From an uncultured Bacteroidales bacterium (GTDB lineage: Bacteria > Bacteroidota > Bacteroidia > Bacteroidales > P3), in NCBI GenBank assembly GCA_946540365.1, contig CAMNIH010000032.1, positions 1 through 14,272 of the forward strand: a stretch of 14,272 bases of DNA, in the 5' to 3' direction. The notes below the pieces were generated by a model. It had not been told where the DNA came from. It saw only the letters and a list, made by a program, of their open reading frames with translations, and did not search any database. Shown here piece after piece: positions 1 through 6,049 of this stretch (the first letter of the stretch is position 1; each line of letters opens with the position of its first letter). The position numbers and the translations under genes were made by a program.

Positions 1-485
1 TGAAAGACCAACTCCATCTCTTGTTCTGTATGGGTATGAAAGACTGCCACACACATTCGGACAGGGAAATAGGAAACAACTTCATTCTCCGAAGGATCTC
101 TCCCTCCGGGTATGCCTGGATACCCTTTGATACAATATCCTGTGAATCTTACCTCTTGACCATTCTCTCTTGTACTGAACATCGATCTCAACTGCATCAT
201 TTCACTTACTCTTTCTTCGTTTTTCCCCATCTTGCGCAGCAGGTCGGCGAAGGCGGCGGAGTCCTCGGCCTCGAGGAGGGTCATATCGAGCCGGAGGGTG
301 TCATTGATGGGCATCTGGCGTATGAAGGCGGCGCGGACGCCCGGCTGGTGGCGGTACTGGCGGTAGACCTCGCTGCACTCGCTCAGCGGCAGCTGGCGCG
401 TCCGGAAGACCCACCAGACGCCGGCGACGGCCAGCAGCAGCGCGACGGCCAGCACCGACAGCCAGTATTTCCAATGTTTCCTCAT
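1..485 (-). CDS. Hypothetical single-pass membrane protein, C-terminus cut by window edge
   Basis: I do not recognise this protein. The frame is open from an ATG at 485 to the left edge, giving 161 complete codons and no stop. It begins MRKHWKYWLSVLAV, with one hydrophobic helix at about residues 8-26 preceded by basic residues, which suggests an N-in anchor with the rest outside the cytoplasm. The remainder is soluble and has a Glu/Met/Arg-rich stretch near residues 75-100. Its ATG overlaps the stop of the small membrane protein upstream (ATGA, 4 bp), so it is the third gene of the first ECF sigma operon and is probably translationally coupled. Composition changes sharply inside the gene: about 70% GC just upstream of base 240 but about 44% over bases 1-240, so the C-terminal half may have a different origin. 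The coding call is good; the function is unknown. Confidence 0.6.
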   Translation of the reverse strand, partial: MRKHWKYWLSVLAVALLLAVAGVWWVFRTRQLPLSECSEVYRQYRHQPGVRAAFIRQMPINDTLRLDMTLLEAEDSAAFADLLRKMGKNEERVSEMMQLRSMFSTRENGQEVRFTGYCIKGYPGIPGGRDPSENEVVSYFPVRMCVAVFHTHTEQEMELVF

Positions 486-763
486 AGGGCAGCGACGATA
501 GCGGTGGCGGAAGCCAGAGTGTGGGAGTGGCCGAGCGGCGAGGAGAAATGTATGGAGGGGCTGAGGCTGCTGTCCATGAGTACCATCGGGCCGCCGGCCA
601 CCAGCAGGATGAGGGCGGCGCCGGCCAGGAGGCGGCGCCGGTTGGCGGCGCGGTCGAGGCGGCGTGTGCGGGCCGCGTCGAGGTGCTGCTCGGCCCGGCG
701 GCGACCGGCCTCGGCGGCCAGCCCGTCGAAGAGGGTTTCAATATTCATCGGTTCTATGTCCAT
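482..763 (-). CDS. Small one-helix membrane protein, putative anti-sigma factor
   Basis: This 93-residue protein has about 43 cytoplasmic-looking residues ending in an Arg-rich stretch (RRLDRAANRRR read loosely), one hydrophobic helix at about residues 44-62, and a short tail of about 30 residues. It starts 15 bases after the sigma-factor stop; a second ATG at 748 is an alternative start. It ends with TGA overlapping the next ATG. The order sigma factor followed by a small protein with an N-terminal cytoplasmic part and one helix is typical of ECF sigma/anti-sigma pairs, and the same plan begins the protein at 6046-8055. No conserved anti-sigma domain can be recognised by eye, so the anti-sigma role is inferred from position and topology. 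If correct, it would hold the upstream sigma factor at the inner membrane. Confidence 0.6.
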   Translation of the reverse strand: MDIEPMNIETLFDGLAAEAGRRRAEQHLDAARTRRLDRAANRRRLLAGAALILLVAGGPMVLMDSSLSPSIHFSSPLGHSHTLASATAIVAAL

Positions 764-778
764 AGCGGTATGCGTCTT

Positions 779-1306
779 TTAATCGTTATACAATCGTTCA
801 TAAACTTCTTTCATGCGCCGTTTGGCGCGGCTGATGCGCTTGTAGGCGGTGTCGATGTCGATGCCGAGGCGGAGTGCGATCTCGGCGCCGGAGTAGCCGT
901 CGAGCTGCCACTGCAGCAGCTGGCGGTCGTCGGCGGCGAGGTAGGCCAGCAGCTCGTCGATCAGCTCGCAGGCCTCGCGCTGCTCGTCGCAGTCGGCCAC
1001 CTGGCCGGCGGCCTCGAGGGGCAGGTCGGTGTGCTCGCTGCACCCGAGGTTGCTCAGCACGCTGCGGATCTACAGTTTCACCCACGCGCGTTCCTCATGC
1101 ACGCTGGCGTCGGGCCGCAGGGTGCCGAGGCTGACGTAGATCCGCAGGCGCACCTCCTGCTGGTAGTCGAAGGCCTGCTGGCGGCGGAAGCGGGCATGGC
1201 GGTAGCAGCGCCAGAAGATAAGGTCCTGGTAGCGCTCGATGAGGCTCAGGTAGCGCCCCACGTACTCCGGTGTATGCACTTCCGTCAACGACATAGTGAA
1301 GGCCAT
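779..1306 (-). pseudogene. ECF-type RNA polymerase sigma-70 factor interrupted by an in-frame TAG
   Basis: One continuous reading frame of 176 codons encodes an ECF sigma factor, but codon 79 (bases 1072-1070) is TAG. The first half carries the sigma-70 region 2 part, including FDYQQEVRLRIYVSLG and EERAWVKL. The second half carries region 4, with the helix-turn-helix YSGAEIALRLGIDIDTAYKR. Aligned with the intact paralogue at 8052-8519 (EERAWVAWHTRTVL), the residues after the stop (IRSVLSNL) continue the family pattern without shift or gap, and the stop falls at the His position. A CAG to TAG transition would explain it. Possible starts are ATG at 1306 or 1294. As written, only a region-2 fragment would be made, although GTG at 1060 could start a region-4 fragment. 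The motif at 1315-1356 lies directly upstream. A recent nonsense mutation, a sequence error or readthrough are all possible. Confidence 0.7.
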
Positions 1307-1314
1307 TCACATAT

Positions 1315-1356
1315 ATAATACTACGTTTTTCGGAAAACCTGACCCGAGGGGTGAAA
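1315..1356 (-). promoter_or_regulatory. ECF-type promoter-like module upstream of the first sigma gene
   Basis: Read on the minus strand, the module has TTTCACCC (1356-1349), GTCAG followed by GTTTT (1343-1339 onward), and GTATTAT (1321-1315). There are 17 bases between GTCAG and GTATTAT. The same three blocks with the same total length of 42 bp occur at 9227-9268 in front of the second ECF operon. The -35/-10-like spacing and the presence before two sigma-factor operons suggest a promoter recognised by an ECF sigma factor. It does not match the TAnnTTTG element seen before the housekeeping genes here. Confidence 0.55.
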
Positions 1357-1369
1357 TTTTTTTTCTTTT

Positions 1370-4300
1370 TTAGCGACGGAAGAAGTAGTCGTCGACCTTC
1401 TGCCGGTAGTAGGGGGCGAGGGTGGGGGGGACGGTACGGAGCTGGTCCTGTGCGGGTTGGAGCTGCCGCTGGTAGCGTTCCAGCTCGGCCGGCGAGGGCT
1501 GGCTGTAGAGGTCGCCGGCCTCGTGGCTCTCGCGGCGCTGCTCCTTCTCGCGCTGCATCTCGGCGCGCTCGTGTTCGAGCAGGCGAGTCATGATCTGCTG
1601 CTGTCGCTGGATGGTCTGCTGGGTGATGGTGCGGTTCACGAGGTCGGTCTCGGTCTGCTCCATCTGTCGCATCATCTGGTCGATCTCGCGCGCCAGCTTG
1701 GGGTCGCCGCCGGCGGCGGACTTCATCTCGGTGCCGTACTCCTGCATCATGCGGCGAATCATCTCCTGCTGGGCGGCCATGCGGGCAAACTCCTCGCTCA
1801 TCGACTGCTGCCGTCCCAGCTGGTGGCGGCCGCCGGGCTTCTGGCCCTGCTTGTCGAGCTGCTTGCGCAGGGCCTCCATCTGGCGGTTGAGTTCCTGCTG
1901 CATCTGCCGCATCGACTTGGGCGAGGGCTTCCCCTTGCCGGGGTTGCTGCACTGGCTGTTGCTGCGGCCGGGGTTCTTGCACTGGCCGTTCTTTTTCTTC
2001 TGGGCGTTCTGCCGCATCTGGTTCTGCATCTGGTCGAGGCTCTCGGCCAGCACGAGGGCCAGGTTGTTGAGCGAAGTCATGCTGTACTGCATGGGGCTGG
2101 CGGCCTGGCTGGCGCGGTAGGAGCCGTAGAACGACTGGTTCATGTCGAGCAGGCCGCCGAGGGCGCGGCCGATGCTGCTGTTCACCTCGGCCAGCTCCTT
2201 GCCGATGGCCGAGGCCACCTGCAGCTGGCGCCGCGCCATGGAGCGCAGCGAGTCCTCGACCGAGCGGAAGTCGTCCTTCACGCGGTTCTGCCGTGCGATG
2301 ATGGTCTGGTAGCGGGGATCCTGGATATAGATAGACTTGACGTCGTCGATGAGTTCCTCCTGGTTGAAGGAGAGTCGCACCAGGTTCTTCAGCAGCTGGC
2401 GCACCTGCTCGGCGTCCTCGGCCAGGTCCTGCTGTTCGGCATCCACCTGTGCCTCGGCCAGCGCCTCGCTGAGGCGCTCCATGTCGTCGGCGGCCTCGCG
2501 CTGCATCTTCGAGGCCTCCTTGTTCTTGCCCCGCTGCAGGCTCTGCTGCGCCTCCTGCTGGTGCTGCTCCACCTGCTGCTCGAGGTCGGTGGGCACGCGG
2601 AAGTCGGTCGAGGGATCGAGGGCCTTGTAGTCCTGCCGTATCTGCTCCACCTCCTGCTTCAGGCGCTGGAACCGCTCGCCGAGCTCCTGCTGCTTCTGCT
2701 GTAGGCGCTCTTTGTCCTTGCCCTTGGCCTGCTCGGTTTCACGCGAAACATCGCGCTGCTCCTGGGCCAGGCGGTCCATCTTCTGGATGGTCTGCTCCAC
2801 CTTCTTCTCGATCTCCAGGCGCTTCATGAGCTCGATGTTCTGGTCCAGCTGCTTCTCCAGCTCGGCGTTGTCCATCTTCAGCTGGTCCAGTTGCTGCTGC
2901 ACCTTGCCCTTGTCGAGCTCCTTCATCATGCGGTCGATCTCGGCCAGGGTCTCCTTCATCTTCTCGTCCATCACCTCGTTCATCAGGCGGTCCAGCTCGC
3001 GCTGCTTCTCCATCAGCTGTTCGCTCTGCTCGCGGTACTTCTGCTCCATGCGGTTGTTCTCCTGGATCTGGCGTTGCATCTGCTGCATCATCTGGCGCAC
3101 CTGCTGCTGCTTGTCGCGGATCTGCTCCAAGTCCTTGCGGTCCTGCCAGTTGAGTTCCTTTTTGTCCACCAGCCGCTTCATCATCTCGTTGATTTCTTCC
3201 TGCAGCTGCTGCAGCTCCGACATCTGCCGGTCGGCGCTCTGGCGCACGTCGGACTGCGACTGCTCCAGCATTCTGTCCAGCTCCTCCTCGGAGGGGATCT
3301 TGATCTCGAACTGCTGCGAGCGGGCCGTCTTGGGGCCGTGGATGGCGTCGTTGTCGGACACCTCGAACCAGTAGCTGAGTTCGTCGCCCGGGGCGAGGGA
3401 GAGCTCGGCGGTGTTGAACGAGAAGTAGAACTCCTGAGCCGCCGCGCCCTCCTGAAGGCCAATTTCGGCCTCGCTGAGCGCATTTCGGGTCGTGTCGGTG
3501 GGATTTACCGTCCGGTGGATGAAGACGAGCTTAGAGAAGCCGTAATCGTCCTTCACGCGGCCGCGGAAGATGCGGCGGTCGGGGCGCAGGGAGTCCACGA
3601 CCTCCTCCACGGCAATCTGCGGCACCGCGTCGGCGATGGCCGAGAGGGAGTAGCGCAGGGTGTCGGAGGCCACGGCCTCGGTGTTGCTCACCGCGAAGCC
3701 GTAGTCGAGCGTCTGCATGACGCGGGTGGCGATTTCGGCGCGGCCGTTGGCGTCGGTGGGCAGGGCGCGGAGGGCGCTGCCGAGGGCGAAGTGAACGCTG
3801 TCGGCGTCCTTGGTCTGGAAGATCCACCTGACGTGGGTGCCTTCGGGCACGGCGGCGTCGCCGAGGTTGACCACCGTCTCGGCCTGTCGGCCCGTGTAGG
3901 GGGGGTAGGAGAGGAGCATGCGGAACTCGACGACCTGCGGGTCGGGGAGCATGCGCAGCAGGTGGCCGCCGTCGACCACGCCGGCCGCCTCGAGGGCGAA
4001 CTGCTGCGAGCGGCTCACCTGGCGGAAGGTGTACTCGAAGAGGGTGGGGGAGAGGCGCGTCATCTTGTAGCGGCGCCCCTCGATGTTGATGAAGGCCTCG
4101 GCCGGCAGGGCCTCGCCGTCGACGCTGACGGAGAGCACGTAGTCGTGGCCGGGCAAGACCGTCAGGCTGTCGTTTTCGATGGTGAAGCGGAAGGGCGCGG
4201 GGCGCTCGTAGACGGTGCTGTAGTTGACGATGCGCTTCGACGGGCCGGTGACCATCTGCGGCGCCAGCAGCAGCAGGGCCCCGATGACCACCAGCGGCGG

Positions 4301-4921
4301 CAGGGCATACTTCAGGTAGCGGCGGTTGGCACGCAGGTCGATGGCGTTCAGCATCGGCACCGGCCGCAACTGCTCGGTCTTCTGCTCGATGGCGGCCAGC
4401 AGCAGGTCGGAGGTCGGAGGGCAGAGGGCGGAGGGCGGAGGGCAGAGGGCAGAGGGCGGAGGGCAGAGGGCGGAGGTCGGAGGGCAGAGGGCGGAGGTCG
4501 GAGGGCAGAGGGCGGAACCCGGCTCCGAGCTCCGACCTCCAACTTCCGAGCTCCGACCTCCGACCTCCTCCCTATCCATGAGCTGCAGCAGGTTGAGCAG
4601 CTTGTCGCCCACCTCGGGGAAGTGGCGCCCCACGATGCGGGCCGCCTCGGCCCGGCTGATGCGGTTGCCGAGGCCGTGCATCTTCAGCAGCGGCCGCACG
4701 ACCAGCCAGCCCACGACCGCCGCCACGGCCGCCACGCCGCCCCAGAAGAGCAAGCCGCGACCCAGCGGCGACAGCCAGCCGTAGTGCTCCAGCAGCACCG
4801 CAGCCAGATAGACCACCCCGACTATGCCCACGGCACAGAGCACGCCCCGCAGCAGGAGGTTCTTGTAGTACTTCCTGACAAAGGCATCCAGGGCCCGCAA
4901 TATGTCGTTTTCGCCTATCAT
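1370..4921 (-). CDS. DUF4175-like large membrane protein with long coiled coil
   Basis: This 1183-residue protein starts at ATG 4921 (MIGENDILRALDAF); the longer frame to 4942 would need a TTG start. Two hydrophobic helices lie at about 22-44 and 54-76 and a third at about 205-224. After that comes a beta-rich extracytoplasmic region to about residue 560 (for example NYSTVYERPAPFRFTIEN and LSYPPYTGRQAETVVNLG). The rest is a very long Gln/Glu/Met/Arg/Lys-rich coiled coil. This layout matches the large proteins commonly annotated as DUF4175 family in Bacteroidetes; their biochemical function is not established. Residues about 119-171 are a heptapeptide-repeat insertion between the second helix and the conserved-looking DLLLAAIEQKTEQLRPV segment. 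The gene ends TAA 63 bases before the first sigma gene with no terminator visible between them. Coding is certain; the family name is likely. Confidence 0.85.
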   Translation of the reverse strand: MIGENDILRALDAFVRKYYKNLLLRGVLCAVGIVGVVYLAAVLLEHYGWLSPLGRGLLFWGGVAAVAAVVGWLVVRPLLKMHGLGNRISRAEAARIVGRHFPEVGDKLLNLLQLMDREEVGGRSSEVGGRSSEPGSALCPPTSALCPPTSALCPPPSALCPPPSALCPPTSDLLLAAIEQKTEQLRPVPMLNAIDLRANRRYLKYALPPLVVIGALLLLAPQMVTGPSKRIVNYSTVYERPAPFRFTIENDSLTVLPGHDYVLSVSVDGEALPAEAFINIEGRRYKMTRLSPTLFEYTFRQVSRSQQFALEAAGVVDGGHLLRMLPDPQVVEFRMLLSYPPYTGRQAETVVNLGDAAVPEGTHVRWIFQTKDADSVHFALGSALRALPTDANGRAEIATRVMQTLDYGFAVSNTEAVASDTLRYSLSAIADAVPQIAVEEVVDSLRPDRRIFRGRVKDDYGFSKLVFIHRTVNPTDTTRNALSEAEIGLQEGAAAQEFYFSFNTAELSLAPGDELSYWFEVSDNDAIHGPKTARSQQFEIKIPSEEELDRMLEQSQSDVRQSADRQMSELQQLQEEINEMMKRLVDKKELNWQDRKDLEQIRDKQQQVRQMMQQMQRQIQENNRMEQKYREQSEQLMEKQRELDRLMNEVMDEKMKETLAEIDRMMKELDKGKVQQQLDQLKMDNAELEKQLDQNIELMKRLEIEKKVEQTIQKMDRLAQEQRDVSRETEQAKGKDKERLQQKQQELGERFQRLKQEVEQIRQDYKALDPSTDFRVPTDLEQQVEQHQQEAQQSLQRGKNKEASKMQREAADDMERLSEALAEAQVDAEQQDLAEDAEQVRQLLKNLVRLSFNQEELIDDVKSIYIQDPRYQTIIARQNRVKDDFRSVEDSLRSMARRQLQVASAIGKELAEVNSSIGRALGGLLDMNQSFYGSYRASQAASPMQYSMTSLNNLALVLAESLDQMQNQMRQNAQKKKNGQCKNPGRSNSQCSNPGKGKPSPKSMRQMQQELNRQMEALRKQLDKQGQKPGGRHQLGRQQSMSEEFARMAAQQEMIRRMMQEYGTEMKSAAGGDPKLAREIDQMMRQMEQTETDLVNRTITQQTIQRQQQIMTRLLEHERAEMQREKEQRRESHEAGDLYSQPSPAELERYQRQLQPAQDQLRTVPPTLAPYYRQKVDDYFFRR
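4409..4567. repeat. 21-bp-period GA/CT-rich repeat block inserted in frame in the DUF4175-like gene
   Basis: Going left to right on the plus strand, a purine-rich run of GGTCGGAGGGCAGAGGGCGG-like units is followed, after about 4515, by a pyrimidine-rich run of CTCCGACCTCC-like units, so the block is an imperfect inverted repeat. The minus-strand translation gives two EVGGRSS heptads and five SALCPP(T/P) heptads, showing a 21-base period and preserved frame. Flanking protein sequence reads like ordinary family sequence. Similar GGAGGTCGGA-type repeats are familiar from Bacteroidetes genomes, but I could not check this. Confidence 0.85.
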
Positions 4922-5013
4922 CGCAAACACAACCAACGACAAAGAGCGTATATTATTGTGTCGCCACCGCTAAAAATCATTCCCGGCATGCCCAGGCATA
5001 CCCTGACTATAGG

Positions 5014-5105
5014 TTTTCTTCAGTCGTTCTTCAGTCGTTCTTCAGTCGTTCTTCAGTGATCACTGAAGAACGACTGAAGAACGACTGAAGAACGACTGAA
5101 GAAAA
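5014..5105. repeat. Perfect 92-bp palindrome made of 11-bp tandem units
   Basis: Left and right arms of 46 bases are exact reverse complements with no loop, centred between 5059 and 5060 in GTGATCAC. The left arm consists of TTCTTCAGTCG units starting at 5016, 5027, 5038 and, partly, 5049. The right arm has the complementary CGACTGAAGAA units at 5071, 5082 and 5093. The palindrome ends in AAAA on each strand, not in a T-run, so it is not an ordinary intrinsic terminator. Confidence 0.95.
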
Positions 5106-5214
5106 GGTAGAGTCAACCCCTCGTCAACAGGGACCGGAAGCACCGGCCGAACGGCAGCATCGCCGGCGGGGAGACACAAAAAAAGGGTGCTGGAGAAGAA
5201 TCATTTTTTTTTCG

Positions 5215-5222
5215 TACCTTTG
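5215..5222 (+). promoter_or_regulatory. TACCTTTG (-7) promoter element for the SDR gene
   Basis: TACCTTTG followed by CA matches the Bacteroidetes primary-sigma -7 consensus TAnnTTTG. It lies 23 bases before the SDR start codon, preceded by a T-run. No good TTTG element is present 19-21 bases upstream, so the -33 box is weak. The same TAnnTTTGCA pattern precedes nadA and rpiB. Confidence 0.6.
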
Positions 5223-5245
5223 CAAAAAATTTTAGCGAGCAAACT

Positions 5246-6049
5246 ATGAAGCCACAAGTCATCATCATCACGGGCGCCTCGTCGGGATTCGGCAAGGCGA
5301 CGGCCGAACTGCTTTCCACCCAGGGTCACACCGTCTACGGCCTCTGCCGCCGAGCGCTGGAGCACCCGCGAATCAAATATCTGCAATGCGACGTGCGCGA
5401 CCGCAGCCAGGTGGCGTCGGCGGTGGAGCAGGTGATGGCCGCCGAAGGGCGCATCGACGTGCTGGTGAACAATGCCGGCATGGGCATCGGCGGCGCCTTG
5501 GAGCTGGCCACCGAGGAGGAGATCGACCTGCAGATGGGGACCAACTTCATGGGGTGCGTCAACCTGTGCCAGGCCGTGCTGCCGCACATGCGGCGCCAGC
5601 GGGCGGGCAAGATCATCAACCTCAGCTCGGTGGGAGGCCTGATGGGGTTGCCCTACCAGGGCTTCTACTCGGCCTCGAAGTTCGCCATCGAGGGCTTCAG
5701 CGAGGCGCTGGCGGCCGAGGTGACAAGGTTCGGCATCCGCGTGTGCATGGTGGAGCCGGGCGACTTCGCCACGGGCTTCACGGGGAGCCGCAAGAACAGC
5801 CAGGCCACGCTGGACGACGCGGACTACGGGCCCGTCTTCCGCCGCACGCTGGGCCTCATCGAGAAGGAGGAGAACGGCGGCCTGCAGCCCGAGGTGCTGG
5901 CGCGCCGCATCGCCCGGCTGGTGGCCATGAAGCGGCCGCCGCTGCGCAACGTGGTGGCCAACCTCGAGCAGTGGCTCTCGACGGTCATCAAGCGCATCCT
6001 CAGCGGCAACCAGATGGTGGCCATCCTGAGGGACTACTACAAGTGTTAG
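5246..6049 (+). CDS. SDR-family NAD(P)-dependent oxidoreductase, possible 3-ketosphinganine reductase
   Basis: This 267-residue protein is a classical short-chain dehydrogenase/reductase. It has the nucleotide-binding TGASSGFG motif (residues 9-16), an acidic residue at the end of the second strand pair (CDVRD, 48-52), NNAG (75-78), the catalytic Asn100, and the catalytic Ser128/Tyr141/Lys145 set (YSASK, 141-145). The C-terminal about 80 residues form the variable substrate region. ATG at 5246 fits both the family N-terminus and the TACCTTTG promoter upstream. It ends with TAG, overlapping by 4 bp the stop of the convergent LRR gene. Substrate cannot be read from the sequence. A 3-ketosphinganine reductase of this superfamily is known from Bacteroides, and a serine palmitoyltransferase lies about 4.5 kb away, so that role is possible but unproven. 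Family certain; substrate uncertain. Confidence 0.9.
   Translation: MKPQVIIITGASSGFGKATAELLSTQGHTVYGLCRRALEHPRIKYLQCDVRDRSQVASAVEQVMAAEGRIDVLVNNAGMGIGGALELATEEEIDLQMGTNFMGCVNLCQAVLPHMRRQRAGKIINLSSVGGLMGLPYQGFYSASKFAIEGFSEALAAEVTRFGIRVCMVEPGDFATGFTGSRKNSQATLDDADYGPVFRRTLGLIEKEENGGLQPEVLARRIARLVAMKRPPLRNVVANLEQWLSTVIKRILSGNQMVAILRDYYKC

Larger units (their letters stand above)
4922..5245. other. Divergent intergenic region between the DUF4175-like and SDR genes
   Basis: This 324-base spacer between two divergently read genes holds no convincing gene. It contains a perfect 92-bp palindrome (5014-5105) and, near the right end, a TACCTTTG promoter element for the SDR gene (5215-5222). Between them, 5106-5190 is unremarkable GC-rich sequence ending in an A-run. 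I saw no clear promoter for the minus-strand gene; CTCTTTG near 4948 is a weak possibility. Confidence 0.7.

Noticed and set aside
779..1306. Genome-wide reassignment of TAG to explain the amber in the sigma gene
   Set aside because: The SDR gene and spt both end in TAG exactly where their protein families end, and reading on adds no family sequence.
4409..4567. CRISPR or tandem gene duplication
   Set aside because: The units are contiguous, low in complexity and lie inside a coding frame with no spacers.
109..5002. Shared 12-mer CCAGGCATACCC at 109-120 (inverted) and near 4991
   Set aside because: Several such 12-mer matches are expected by chance in a window of this size.
2891..5059. 722-codon open frame on the plus strand
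   Set aside because: It is antisense to the DUF4175-like gene, and its long open frame is a by-product of high GC and repeated codons; the His/Leu/Val-rich translation has no domain character.
5014..5105. CRISPR array or intrinsic terminator
   Set aside because: The units are 11 bases with no unique spacers, and the palindrome is followed by A residues on both strands, not T residues.
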